Source: Streptosporangiaceae bacterium (GTDB lineage Bacteria > Actinomycetota > Actinomycetes > Streptosporangiales > Streptosporangiaceae). Taken from it: a stretch of DNA of 64,000 bases. The notes under the pieces were generated by a model. It did no database searches and was not told where the DNA came from. It worked only from the letters and a program-made list of their open reading frames with translations. The DNA lies in assembly GCA_019239975.1 (NCBI GenBank), contig JAFAZE010000047.1:1-64000 (forward strand), written 5' to 3'. Shown in pieces: positions 45,160 through 54,189 of this stretch. Within the stretch, counting starts at the first letter, position 1. Each line of letters begins with the position of its first letter. Both the position numbers and the translations under genes were made by a program.

Positions 45160-46742
45160 CGGTCCCGCGCCTCGTGATCGCCGCCCCCGCGTCGGGTTGC
45201 GGAAAGACCACGGTGGCCTGCGGCCTGATGGCGGCCTTCCGCTCACGGGGGCTCGACGTGTCGGGGCACAAGGTCGGCCCCGATTACATCGATCCCGGCT
45301 ATCACGAGCGCGCGACCGGGCGGCCACGCCGGAACCTGGACCCGTTTCTGTGCGGCCCCGGGCTGATCGCTCCGCTGTTCCTGCACGGCGCCGAAGGCGC
45401 GGACGTCGCCGTCATCGAGGGAGTGATGGGCCTTTTCGACGGCGTGGATCCCGCCCTCGGCGCCGCCGATCCTGGGTTCGGCTCGACGGCGCACGTCGCG
45501 CGGCTGCTGGATGCCCCTGTGGTGCTCGTGCTCGACGCGGCCCGAGCCGGCCGCTCGGTGGCCGCCGTGGCGGCGGGCTTCTCCAGTTTTGACCCGCGGA
45601 CCCGGATAGCGGGCGTGATCCTCAATCAGGTGGCATCCGACCGTCATGAGCGGCTGCTCAGGGATGCACTCGGGTCGGCGGGCATCCCCGTTTACGGAGC
45701 GATCAGGCGCACCGGCGACCTGGTCACCCCGTCCCGCCACCTCGGCCTCGTCCCGGCCGCCGAGCGTCAGGCCGCCGCCGGTGACGCGATCGCCCGCATG
45801 GGCGCGCTGATCGCCGCGTCGTGCGACCTCGACGGCCTGCTGACGCTCGCCCGCCGCGCTCCAGCCCTGCCTGAGGCCGCCTGGGACCCCGCCGCAGCCC
45901 TCACGAGTACTCTTTCCGCCCCCACCACCGCTCGGGCCTCAAGCCCACCGGTCACACCTGCCTCTGCGACCACTCCAGTCTCCACCGTAACCCCCGCCCT
46001 GCTCCCCAAGCCCGGCTCCGCCGGGCTTGACCATGATCACGGAAATCAGGGGTCGTATGCGACACCCCAACTTCCGCGATCATGGAACGCGGCGCGTGGA
46101 GGCGTCGTGTCGCCCACGGCTGGAGGTGTCGTGGCTGTTGCTGGTGGTGCGGCGTTCACGTTCGGGTACACGGAACAAGTGGAGTTGCTCACCGCGGCCG
46201 GGCTGCGCGTGGCACCGTTCGACCCGCTGCGCGATGAGGACCTGCCGGAGGACGCGAGCGGCCTGCTGCTCGGCGGCGGGTTCCCGGAAATGTACGCCGC
46301 TGACCTGTCCGCCAACGAGCGGCTCAGGAAGCAGGTGGCCGTGTTCGCGGCGAGCGGGGCACCCGTCGTCGCCGAATGCGCCGGGCTCCTCTACCTGTCC
46401 CGGACGCTGGACGGCCACCCGATGTGCGGGGTGCTCGGCGTGCGCGCCTCGATGACCGGAAAGCTGACGCTCGGCTACCGCCGCGCGACCGCGACCGCGG
46501 ACTGGCTGCTCGCGTCCGCGGGGGAGCGGGTGCACGGCCACGAGTTCCACCGCACGGCCACCGATCCCGCGCACGGCGACCCGCCCGCCTGGCGGTTCAC
46601 ATCCGGGCCGCGAGAGGGGCACGTCAAAGGCCCCGTCATCGCCTCCTACCTGCACGTGCACTGGGCAGGCTACCCGGCACTCGCCGCCAGGTTCGCGCGC
46701 GCCTGCGCCGCCCGTTACCCCGCGGAGCACGCGGCATGCTGA
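45153..46742 (+). CDS. cobB: Cobyrinate/hydrogenobyrinate a,c-diamide synthase
   Basis: 529 residues, glutamine-dependent amidase acting on the a and c side chains of the corrin ring. N-terminal ATPase domain: AAPASGCGKTTVACGLMAAF, HKVGPDYIDPGYHERATGR, VAVIEGVMGLFDG. C-terminal type-1 amidotransferase domain: GLLLGGGFPEMYA, VVAECAGLLYLSRTL with Cys about 409, and ASYLHVHWAGYP. The two are separated by an unusual 80-residue linker (about 250-328) that contains two DNA hairpins. ATG 45153 overlaps cobO. It supplies substrate for CobN (if hydrogenobyrinate) or CobO (if cobyrinate). Confidence 0.96.
   Translation: MVAVPRLVIAAPASGCGKTTVACGLMAAFRSRGLDVSGHKVGPDYIDPGYHERATGRPRRNLDPFLCGPGLIAPLFLHGAEGADVAVIEGVMGLFDGVDPALGAADPGFGSTAHVARLLDAPVVLVLDAARAGRSVAAVAAGFSSFDPRTRIAGVILNQVASDRHERLLRDALGSAGIPVYGAIRRTGDLVTPSRHLGLVPAAERQAAAGDAIARMGALIAASCDLDGLLTLARRAPALPEAAWDPAAALTSTLSAPTTARASSPPVTPASATTPVSTVTPALLPKPGSAGLDHDHGNQGSYATPQLPRSWNAARGGVVSPTAGGVVAVAGGAAFTFGYTEQVELLTAAGLRVAPFDPLRDEDLPEDASGLLLGGGFPEMYAADLSANERLRKQVAVFAASGAPVVAECAGLLYLSRTLDGHPMCGVLGVRASMTGKLTLGYRRATATADWLLASAGERVHGHEFHRTATDPAHGDPPAWRFTSGPREGHVKGPVIASYLHVHWAGYPALAARFARACAARYPAEHAAC
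46031..46084. repeat. TAT-loop palindrome inside the cobB linker
   Basis: Long imperfect inverted repeat: CCATGATC.CGGAA..GGGG.TCG on the left and the reverse on the right, loop TATG (46056-46059). A small AAGCCCGG/CCGGGCTT hairpin precedes it at about 46011-46029. The frame stays open (HDHGNQGSYATPQLPRSW). Confidence 0.8.
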
Positions 46743-48733
46743 GCAGGCAGCGAACATGGACGCCGCGGGCGCCGGGCCGCCGCGCCTCTTGGCGCGCCTC
46801 CGGCACGACCATGCGAGAACCCGGAGGGCCGCGGCGGTGTCCCGGCGCCGAGGACCCGCCTCCCGCTCCGTTTGACCGCGCGCCTTCGGCACGCCTTGAC
46901 CGCGCGCCCTCGGCACGACCAAGCGAAGCGCCCGCGAGGGAGGCGGTGAAACCGGCCAGGCTCATTGGAGTCGGGGTCGGCCCCGGGGACCCGGAGCTCA
47001 TCACGATGAAGGCCGTCCGGGTGCTGCGCGACGCCGACCTGGTCGTCGTTCCCGTGCTCGCCGTTCCCGGCGGCAGCGAGCCCGCGCCGGAGCCGGGACG
47101 CGCGGAGACGATCATCGGTGAGTACGTGGCCGCCGGCAAGATCCGCCGGCTCGCGTTCGCGCTCAACGACACCGGAGGCGTCACACCGCGGCGTGCCGCC
47201 GCGTGGCAGGACGCCGCCGCCGCGGTGGCGCGGGAGTTCGCCGCCGGGGCCTCCACCGTGGCGTTCGGCACGATTGGCGACCCGAACCTCTACTCGACGT
47301 TCAGCTACCTGGCTCAGACCGTCCGCGAGCTGGTACCCGGGGTCCACGTCGAGACCGTTCCCGGCATCACCGCGATGCAGGACCTGGCCGCGCGGGCGGG
47401 TATCTCGCTGGCGGAGGGCACCGAGCCGGTCACGCTCGTCCCGCTCAACGCGGGCGCCGGCGCGCTTGACGAAGCACTCGAAATGGGCGGCGCCGTCGTG
47501 GGGTACAAGCTCGGGGCCGCGGCCAGCCCGGCGCCGGACGTGCTGCGGGACCACCTGGCCGGGGCCGGGCGGCTGGACGGCGCGGTCGTCGGCGCCCGGC
47601 TCGGCCTGCCGGGGGAGACCATCGGCCCTGCCGCGCGACTGGCCGGTATGCCGGACATCCCGTATCTGTCCACGCTGATCGTCCCCGCTCGCCGGCCACC
47701 CCGCACGGGCAGCGGCCTGCGAACCGTACCTCAGGAAACAGGTCACGCCCCGTCCAAGCAGACGCCCGCCGTCGAAAGCGCCTCCCCCGGCGAGAGCAGA
47801 CCCGCCGTCGAGAGCGCCTATCCCGGCGAAAGCGCCTTCCCCCGCGAGAACGGCTTCCCCGGCGAGAGCAGACCCGCCCGCGAAAGCGCCTCCCCCCGCG
47901 AAAGCGCCTCCCCGGCCAGCGGCAAGGTCTGGTTCGTCGGCGCCGGACCCGGCGCGCCCGACCTGCTGACGCTGCGCGGCGCGGCCGCGGTGGCAGCCGC
48001 CGACATCGTCATCTGGGCCTCCAGCCTGGTCCACCCCGGGGTCCTCAGCCATGCCGGGCCCAACGCCGAGACGGTCGACTCCGCGCGGCTGCCGATGGAA
48101 GGCGTGCTGCCTTATTACCGGCGCGCCGCACAAGAAGGACTGCGCGTCGCCAGGATCCACTCCGGCGACCCCGCGCTGTGGGGGGCCGTCCAGGAGCAGC
48201 TCGACCAGTGCGCGGCGCTGGGCCTCCCGACCGAGGTCGTGCCCGGTGTGTCCAGCTTCACCGCGGTGGCCGCGCGGATCGGCCGCGAGCTCACGATCCC
48301 CGAGGTGGCGCAGTCGGTGATCCTGACGAGGCTCGGCGGCGGCAAGACCCCGATGCCGCCCGGCGAGCGGGTGTCCGAATTCGCCAGGCACGGGACGACG
48401 ATGGCGCTCTTCCTGTCCGCGGCGAGGTCGGGCCAGCTGCAGGAGGAGCTGCTGGCCGGCGGGTACCCGCCGCGGACCCCCTGCGTGGTGGCCTACCAGG
48501 TCAGCTGGGACGACGAGCTGATCGTCCGCTGCGAGCTGGCCGAGCTCGCGGCCACGATCAGGTCGCGCAAACTGTGGAAGCACACGCTGGTGCTCGTCGG
48601 CCCGGGGCTCGCCGCCGGCGGGACCCGGTCCCACCTGTACCACCCGGGGCACTTTCACGAGTATCGCAAGGCCGACCGGCAGGCCAGGCGCGAGCTCCGG
48701 CGGGAAGACAGCACCAAGGGCGGCGGCACGTGA
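46736..48733 (+). CDS. CobI-CobM fusion: precorrin-2 C20- and precorrin-4 C11-methyltransferase
   Basis: 665 residues. Residues about 73-320 are CobI/CbiL (LIGVGVGPGDPELITMKAVR, FGTIGDPNLYSTFSYL, VPGITAMQDLAARAGI). Residues about 398-640 are CobM/CbiF (VWFVGAGPGAPDLLTLRGA, RIHSGDPALWGAVQEQLDQ, VPGVSSFTAVAARIGRELT, LWKHTLVLVG). Both are SAM-dependent ring methylases. The roughly 60-residue linker is made of PGESAF/PRESAS-like repeats. ATG 46736 overlaps the cobB stop and has GGAG 9 nt before it; GTG 46946 starts at homology but has a poorly spaced site. The first 70 residues are low-complexity. Confidence 0.93.
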   Translation: MLSRQRTWTPRAPGRRASWRASGTTMREPGGPRRCPGAEDPPPAPFDRAPSARLDRAPSARPSEAPAREAVKPARLIGVGVGPGDPELITMKAVRVLRDADLVVVPVLAVPGGSEPAPEPGRAETIIGEYVAAGKIRRLAFALNDTGGVTPRRAAAWQDAAAAVAREFAAGASTVAFGTIGDPNLYSTFSYLAQTVRELVPGVHVETVPGITAMQDLAARAGISLAEGTEPVTLVPLNAGAGALDEALEMGGAVVGYKLGAAASPAPDVLRDHLAGAGRLDGAVVGARLGLPGETIGPAARLAGMPDIPYLSTLIVPARRPPRTGSGLRTVPQETGHAPSKQTPAVESASPGESRPAVESAYPGESAFPRENGFPGESRPARESASPRESASPASGKVWFVGAGPGAPDLLTLRGAAAVAAADIVIWASSLVHPGVLSHAGPNAETVDSARLPMEGVLPYYRRAAQEGLRVARIHSGDPALWGAVQEQLDQCAALGLPTEVVPGVSSFTAVAARIGRELTIPEVAQSVILTRLGGGKTPMPPGERVSEFARHGTTMALFLSAARSGQLQEELLAGGYPPRTPCVVAYQVSWDDELIVRCELAELAATIRSRKLWKHTLVLVGPGLAAGGTRSHLYHPGHFHEYRKADRQARRELRREDSTKGGGT

Positions 48734-49962
48734 CCGGGCCCGAGCTGCGCGAGCCGGACCTGCCGCGGACGGCCAGGGTCAGGAAGCGGGCGCTGCGCAC
48801 CGGCTGGACCACGGGAAGCTGCGCGGCGGCCGCCGCCAAGGCCGCCGTGACAGCGCTGGACGCCGGCCAGCTCCAGCGATCCGTCGAGATCGGGCTCCCG
48901 GCAGGGCAGCGGGTCCGGTTCGCCGTCGACAGCTGCACCCTGGAGGGCGAAACCGCCGAGGCGGTGGTGGTCAAGGACGCGGGCGACGACCCGGACGTCA
49001 CCCACGGCGCGCGCCTCACCGCGACGGTGCGCTGGCGTCCGGCCCCCGGCATCGAGCTGGACGGCGGCGTCGGGGTCGGCGTGGTCACCAAGCCGGGCCT
49101 CGGGCTGGAGCCCGGCGCGCCGGCGATCAACCCGGTGCCGCGCCAGATGATCACGGCGGCGGTCGGCGAGGCCGTCGACCTGGCCAGCCGCGGCGTCCGC
49201 GTGATCATCTCCGTTCCCGGCGGCGAGCTGATGGCCCGCAAGACCACGAACGCGCGGCTCGGCATCATCGGCGGGATCTCGATCCTCGGCACGACCGGCA
49301 TCGTTCGCCCGTTCTCCACCGCGTCCTGGCGGGCGAGCGTCGAGCAGGCCGTCGCCGTGCTTGCCGCCCAGGGCGAGTCGACGCTCGTGCTCTGCACCGG
49401 CGGCCGCACCGAGAAGGGCGCCATGGAGCTGCTGCCCGGCCTGCCCGAGGTGTGCTTCGTCGAGGTGGGCGACTTCACCGGCGCCGCGCTGCGCAGGGCG
49501 GCCGAGCACGGGCTGGCGCGGGTGACCTTCGTGGGGATGGCCGGGAAGCTGACCAAGCTCGCGGCCGGCGTCCTGATGACGCACTACACCAGGTCGAAGG
49601 TCTCGACCAGCCTGCTCGGCGATATCACGCTCGCGGCCGGCGGCGACCCGGAACTCGCGGCCGCGGTCGCCGCGGCGAACACCGCGCGGCACGCCGCCGA
49701 GCTATGGGCCGACGCCGGGTTGCTGGAGCGGGCGGGGGAGGAGCTGTGCACGCGCGCGGCCCGCGTACTCAGCCGTTTCGCGGCCCAGGCAGCGGCCGAG
49801 ACGGCGGCCCGGGCCTCTCGCCCCGCCCCCGCCCCCGCCGCGCCGCCATCGGTGCAGGTCATCATGGTGGACTTTACCGGCCACCGAAGGATCGCGGCGT
49901 CGCCCGCAATCGTTCCATCCGGAGAGCAGGCCAATCTCCCGTCGCCGGAGGAACAACAGTGA
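48730..49962 (+). CDS. cbiD: Cobalt-precorrin-5B C1-methyltransferase
   Basis: 410 residues. CbiD methylates C1 of the ring in the oxygen-independent pathway, where CobF serves in the aerobic one. Motifs: LRTGWTTGSCAAAAAKAA near the N-terminus, NPVPRQMI, ISVPGGELMARKTTNARLGI, GGISILGTTGIVRPFST, and THYTRSKVSTSLL. GTG 48730 overlaps the CobI-CobM stop by 4 nt. The last 60 residues are Ala/Pro-rich. Its presence beside CobN is part of the mixed pathway seen here. Confidence 0.95.
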   Translation: MTGPELREPDLPRTARVRKRALRTGWTTGSCAAAAAKAAVTALDAGQLQRSVEIGLPAGQRVRFAVDSCTLEGETAEAVVVKDAGDDPDVTHGARLTATVRWRPAPGIELDGGVGVGVVTKPGLGLEPGAPAINPVPRQMITAAVGEAVDLASRGVRVIISVPGGELMARKTTNARLGIIGGISILGTTGIVRPFSTASWRASVEQAVAVLAAQGESTLVLCTGGRTEKGAMELLPGLPEVCFVEVGDFTGAALRRAAEHGLARVTFVGMAGKLTKLAAGVLMTHYTRSKVSTSLLGDITLAAGGDPELAAAVAAANTARHAAELWADAGLLERAGEELCTRAARVLSRFAAQAAAETAARASRPAPAPAAPPSVQVIMVDFTGHRRIAASPAIVPSGEQANLPSPEEQQ

Positions 49963-51158
49963 CTGAGCACGTGACCGTCATCGGCTGCGACGGCCGCCCG
50001 CTTTCCCCCGAGGCCACCGCCGTCCTCGGCAAGGCCGCCAGGGTCGCCGGCGCGGCCCGGCACCTGGACGCCGCCGGCGCGGACCTGCCGCCCACCACCG
50101 AACGCATCGTGATCAAACGCCTCGACGACGCCCTCGACCAGATCGGCGCCGGCCCCGGCCCGGTGGCGATCCTCGCCTCCGGCGATCCCGGGTTCTTCGG
50201 CATCGTGCGGGCGCTGCGCGCCAGGGGAATCCAGCCCGCGGTGATCCCGGCGGCGTCCTCGGTGGCGCTCGCGTTCGCCCGCCTCGGCCTGGACTGGGAC
50301 GACGCGCTGGTCCTGTCCGCGCACGGGCGCGAGCCGCGGCAGGTTCTCGCCGCCGCGCTGGCCCACCCCAAGGTCGCGATCCTGACCGGGCCCGGTGAGG
50401 CCGGTCCGGAGCGGCTGGGCACGGAGCTGCTCTCCGCTGGCCGGAAGGTCTACGTCGCCGAGCGGCTCGGCACCGGCGACGAGAGCGTCACCGACCTCGC
50501 CACCCGCCCGGCGGCCCGCTTCGGCGAGCCGAACATCCTGGTCGCCTTCGACCCGGCCGCGCCCAGCGCGGTCAGGTGGCTGGCCGGGCATCCGGGCGCG
50601 CCACACGGCTGGGCGCTTCCCGAGGAGGCGTTCGAGCACCGCGACTCGATGATCACCAAAAGCGAGGTCCGCGCGCTGGTGCTGTCGAGGCTCGGCCCGG
50701 CTCCCGGGCGGACCATCTGGGACATCGGCGCCGGCTCCGGCTCGGTCGCCGTCGAGTGCGCGCGGTTCGGCGCCTGGGTGATCGCCGTCGACTCCGATCC
50801 CGCGCAGTGTGCCCGCATCCGCCGCAACGCCGCGAGCCACGGCGTCTACCTGCGGGTCAGGGAGGGCCGCGCCCCGGCGGTCCTCGCGGACCTGCCGCCG
50901 GCCGACGCCGTGTTCGCCGGGGGCGGCGACAACGAGGTGCTCGCCGCGGCGGCGCGGCGGGCGAGACCCGAGCGCCTGGTCGTGACGTGCGCGTCCGTTG
51001 ACCGGGTGAGGGCCGTCCGTGACCTGCTGGCAGAGCACGGCTACCATGCCGACGGCACCCAGCTCCAGGCGTCCAGGCTGACCGCGCTGCCGGGCGGCTC
51101 GCTCCGGCTGGCCGCCGCCAACCCGGTCTTCGTGCTGTGGGGGGAGCGTCGCGAATGA
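49959..51158 (+). CDS. cobL: Precorrin-6Y C5,15-methyltransferase (decarboxylating), CbiE-CbiT
   Basis: 399 residues, fused CbiE (about 1-200: VTVIGCDGRPLSPEA, AILASGDPGFFGIVRALRA, SSVALAFARLGLDWDDA) and CbiT (about 210-395: DSMITKSEVRALVLSRLGP, IWDIGAGSGSVAVECARFG, AVDSDPAQCARIRRNA). It methylates C5 and C15 and removes the C12 acetate carboxylate. GTG 49959 overlaps the cbiD stop (GTGA) and follows CCGGAGGAAC. The fusion order is the usual CobL order. Confidence 0.95.
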   Translation: MTEHVTVIGCDGRPLSPEATAVLGKAARVAGAARHLDAAGADLPPTTERIVIKRLDDALDQIGAGPGPVAILASGDPGFFGIVRALRARGIQPAVIPAASSVALAFARLGLDWDDALVLSAHGREPRQVLAAALAHPKVAILTGPGEAGPERLGTELLSAGRKVYVAERLGTGDESVTDLATRPAARFGEPNILVAFDPAAPSAVRWLAGHPGAPHGWALPEEAFEHRDSMITKSEVRALVLSRLGPAPGRTIWDIGAGSGSVAVECARFGAWVIAVDSDPAQCARIRRNAASHGVYLRVREGRAPAVLADLPPADAVFAGGGDNEVLAAAARRARPERLVVTCASVDRVRAVRDLLAEHGYHADGTQLQASRLTALPGGSLRLAAANPVFVLWGERRE

Positions 51159-51216
51159 ACCGGTCACGGACGACCGAGCCACCGATGACCGCGCCGCCGA
51201 TCACGGGGGAGCGCAC

Positions 51217-53304
51217 GTGATCGGGCTGGTCGCCGTGACGAGGGCGGGCCGCGCCGCGGCCGCGCGCCTCGCCGCCGCGTGGCCCGATGCCAGGCACTAC
51301 GAGGGGAGCGCCGCGGCGGCGCTGCCGCGCGCGTTCGCCGAGTGCGACGGGATCGTGTGCTTCCTGGCGGCCGGCGCGACGGTGCGGCTGATCGCGCCGC
51401 TGCTGCGCGGCAAGCAAGCCGACCCCGGCGTCGTCTGCGTCGACGAGGCGCTGCGGTACGCGGTACCGGTGCTCGGCGGCCACGCCGGCGGCGCCAACGA
51501 CCTGGCGCGCCGCGCCGCGCTCGCGCTCGGCGCCGAGCCGGTGATCACCACGGCCAGCGACGCGGCTGGCGCCCCGGCGCTCGACGAGATCGCCGCCGCG
51601 CTCGGCTTCGCCGTCGAGCCCGGCAGCGATCTGCCAGGCGTCGGCGCGGCGATCCTCGACGGCGAACGGGTGACCCTGACCATGGACGACCAGTGGCCGC
51701 TGCCCGCGCTGCCCCCGAACGTGGTTCCCGCACCCGCGCCCGAGCCGGGCACCGCCGCGATCATCGTGACCGACCGCGCCCATGACGAACACGTGTCTAC
51801 CAAACGGACCGTGGTATTCCGCCCGCCATCGCTCGTCGTCGGCGCGGGTTCGAGCCGGGGAGTCGCCGCCGCCGAGGCCGGCCGCCTGATTGACGAAGCG
51901 CTGCGTGAAGCCGGGGTATCGCCACTATCCGTTCGGTATCTCGCTACGGCGGACCTGAAGGCGGACGAGCACGGCCTGCAGGCGGCCGCATACGAGCGGG
52001 GCTGGGGTTTCATGACCTTCGGCGCGGCGGCCCTGGCCGAAATCGCGGTCCCCAACCCGAGCGAGGTCGTGCGCGCCGTAACCGGCACCCCCAGCGTCGC
52101 CGAGGCCGCCGCGCTGCTCGGCGCCTCCGCCAGCATCGCCGATGACCTCCCCGCGCCCGGCCGCGCCGCGCCGGCCGGCCGCCCGTCGCGGGATGCTTCC
52201 CCGGCCAGGGGTGCTGCGCCGGCCGGCCGCCCCTCCCCGAATGCATTCCCGGCCAGCGCCCCGGCCGCGGGTGCTTCGCCAGGTAGCGCCCCGAACGGGG
52301 ATGCTGCGCCGGCCGGCCGCCCTTCCCCGGCTGCTTCGCCGGCCGGCAGCGCGGCCGGGGATGCTTCGCCAGGCAGTGCCCTGAACGGCCGCGCCGCGCC
52401 GGCCGGCGGACCCTCCCCGGCTGCTTCGCCGGGCGGCGCTCCGGCCGGGGGTGCTTCGCCGGGCAGGCCGCGGGGCGGGGCCGCGCTCGTGCTGCCGAAG
52501 CGGGCGAGCGCCCATGCCACGGTCGCGATCGCGCGGGCGAGGCCGCGCGGGCGGCTCGCGGTGGTCGGCACTGGGCCGGGCGCGCGGGACCTGATGACGC
52601 CGCGGGCGGTGGCGGAACTACGCAGGGCGTCCGTGGTCGTCGGGCTCGACCAGTACGTCGAGCAGGTCGCCGGGCTGCTCCGGCCGGGCACCCGGGTGCT
52701 CGCCAGCGGGCTCGGCAGCGAGCGGGAGCGCGCGGCGGCGGCGGTGGCGGAGGCGCGGGCCGGCCGGGCGGTCGCGCTGATCGGTTCCGGGGATGCGGGC
52801 ATCTACGCGATGGCCAGCCCTGCGCTGGACATGGCGGACGGGTCCTTCGACGTGGCCGGCGTCCCAGGCGTCACGGCCGCGCTCGCCGCGGCCGCGGTGC
52901 TGGGCGCGCCGCTCGGGCATGATCATGCGGTGATCTCGCTGTCCGACCTGCACACTCCGTGGCCGGTGATCGAGCGCCGTATCGTGGCCGCCGCGCAGGC
53001 CGATCTCGTGGCGTGCTTCTACAACCCCGCCAGCGCGCGGCGCGGCTGGCAGCTGCCGCGGGCGCTGGAGCTTTTGGCGAAGTGCCGCCCGCCGTCGACG
53101 CCGGTCGGCTGGGTGCGGGACGCGGCCCGGCCCGGCCAGGCGCACGGCATCGCCTCGCTCGAGTCGTTCGACCCGTCCGTGGCCGACATGCGCACGATGG
53201 TGATCGTCGGGTCGTCCCGCACCCGTATCGTGGCGGGCCGGATGGTGACGCCGCGCGAGTACACCTGGGCCGCGGAAACTCCGGCCGGCAGGGCCGCTCC
53301 GTGA
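51217..53304 (+). CDS. CbiG-CobJ fusion: cobalt-precorrin-5A hydrolase and precorrin-3B C17-methyltransferase
   Basis: 695 residues. Residues 1-300 are CbiG, which opens the delta-lactone and releases acetaldehyde in the oxygen-independent route: CFLAAGATVRLIAPLL, VLGGHAGGANDLARR, SSRGVAAAEAGRLIDEAL, PNPSEVVRAVTGTPSVAEAA. Residues 440-690 are CobJ/CbiH, the ring-contraction methylase: LAVVGTGPGARDLMTPRA, GLDQYVEQ, IGSGDAGIYAMASPAL, ACFYNPASARRGWQL, TMVIVGSS. The linker (about 310-425) is built of [16 protein letters not shown] repeats. GTG 51217 has GGGGGAG upstream. The order, with CbiG first, couples ring contraction with lactone opening. Confidence 0.95.
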   Translation: MIGLVAVTRAGRAAAARLAAAWPDARHYEGSAAAALPRAFAECDGIVCFLAAGATVRLIAPLLRGKQADPGVVCVDEALRYAVPVLGGHAGGANDLARRAALALGAEPVITTASDAAGAPALDEIAAALGFAVEPGSDLPGVGAAILDGERVTLTMDDQWPLPALPPNVVPAPAPEPGTAAIIVTDRAHDEHVSTKRTVVFRPPSLVVGAGSSRGVAAAEAGRLIDEALREAGVSPLSVRYLATADLKADEHGLQAAAYERGWGFMTFGAAALAEIAVPNPSEVVRAVTGTPSVAEAAALLGASASIADDLPAPGRAAPAGRPSRDASPARGAAPAGRPSPNAFPASAPAAGASPGSAPNGDAAPAGRPSPAASPAGSAAGDASPGSALNGRAAPAGGPSPAASPGGAPAGGASPGRPRGGAALVLPKRASAHATVAIARARPRGRLAVVGTGPGARDLMTPRAVAELRRASVVVGLDQYVEQVAGLLRPGTRVLASGLGSERERAAAAVAEARAGRAVALIGSGDAGIYAMASPALDMADGSFDVAGVPGVTAALAAAAVLGAPLGHDHAVISLSDLHTPWPVIERRIVAAAQADLVACFYNPASARRGWQLPRALELLAKCRPPSTPVGWVRDAARPGQAHGIASLESFDPSVADMRTMVIVGSSRTRIVAGRMVTPREYTWAAETPAGRAAP

Positions 53305-53474
53305 CGGCGGTGATCGGCGCCGGCTGCCGGGGCTGCGGCGCGTGCCTGCTGACCTGCCCGGAGCACGCGGTACGCCCCGGCGGCCCGCTTCTGGTCCTGG
53401 CGGACCTGTGCAACGACTGCGGGGAGTGCGTGGAGATCTGCCCCGCCGACACTATCGAGGTGATCGATGACTGA
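53301..53474 (+). CDS. 2[4Fe-4S] ferredoxin within the cobalamin operon
   Basis: 57 residues, almost only the two cluster motifs: CRGCGACLLTCP and CNDCGECVEICP. GTG 53301 overlaps the cbiG-cobJ stop by 4 nt, and its last 8 nt overlap the cobH start, so it is locked into the operon. It probably carries electrons for a corrin-ring step or for reduction of Co(II) before CobO acts. Some CbiH-type enzymes carry their own Fe-S cluster (CbiH60 of Bacillus megaterium), so a link with the CobJ half is plausible. No CobG is present. Confidence 0.88.
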   Translation: MTAVIGAGCRGCGACLLTCPEHAVRPGGPLLVLADLCNDCGECVEICPADTIEVIDD

Positions 53475-54189
53475 GCCGCATCCCACAGGCCTCCCCAGCC
53501 CCAACCGCACCAAAGATACCGCCTATACCTTTAGCCCCTCCAACCCCAGCGATCCCTCCGGCGATCCGTCGGATCCCGGCGACATCCCCAATCCAATCGA
53601 GGCGGAGTCGTACCGCATCCTGCGGTCGCGGATCGACCTGAGCCGGCTGCCGCCGCTGTCCCGCGCGGTCACCGAACGCGTCATCCACGCGACCGCCGAC
53701 TTCGACTACGCCACCGACCTGGTCTGCGACGAGGCCGCGCTCGCGGCGGGCGTCGCCGCGCTGAGGCGCGGCGCGCCGGTGGTGGCCGACGTCGGGATGG
53801 TGGCGTCTGGCATCACGCGGTACGAGGTGATCTGCAAGGCGGGCGACTCGCTGGCGGCGCGCCTGGCCAGGACGGCGGGGATCACGAGCACCGCGGCGGG
53901 GGTACGCCTGGCTTTCGGCCAGGCCGGCCCGGGTGCGGTGTGGCTCGTGGGATGCGCGCCGACCGCGCTCGAGGAGATCATCCGGCGGGAGGTCGAGCCC
54001 GCGCTGGTGATCGGGGTACCGGTCGGCTTCGTCGGCGCTGCGGCGTCGAAGGACGCGCTGCGCGCCAGCGGCCTGCCCGCGCTCACGAACGTCTCCGAGA
54101 AGGGCGGCTCCGCGGTCGCGGTCGCCGCGTTCAACGCCCTCCTCCGCGTGGCCCGCCCCGGCGCCGCCGTTCCCGGCGGCAGACCGTGA
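53467..54189 (+). CDS. cobH: Precorrin-8X methylmutase
   Basis: 240 residues, CobH/CbiC family. It moves the methyl group from C11 to C12 to give (cobalt-)hydrogenobyrinic acid. Motifs: YRILRSRIDLSRLPPLSRAVTERVIHATADFDYA (with the catalytic His in VIHATAD), PVVADVGMVASGITR and VIGVPVGFVGAAASKDAL. The first 40 residues (Ser/Pro/Asn-rich, with SDPSGDPSDPGD repeats) are an extension. ATG 53467 overlaps the ferredoxin stop by 8 nt. Confidence 0.95.
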   Translation: MTEPHPTGLPSPNRTKDTAYTFSPSNPSDPSGDPSDPGDIPNPIEAESYRILRSRIDLSRLPPLSRAVTERVIHATADFDYATDLVCDEAALAAGVAALRRGAPVVADVGMVASGITRYEVICKAGDSLAARLARTAGITSTAAGVRLAFGQAGPGAVWLVGCAPTALEEIIRREVEPALVIGVPVGFVGAAASKDALRASGLPALTNVSEKGGSAVAVAAFNALLRVARPGAAVPGGRP

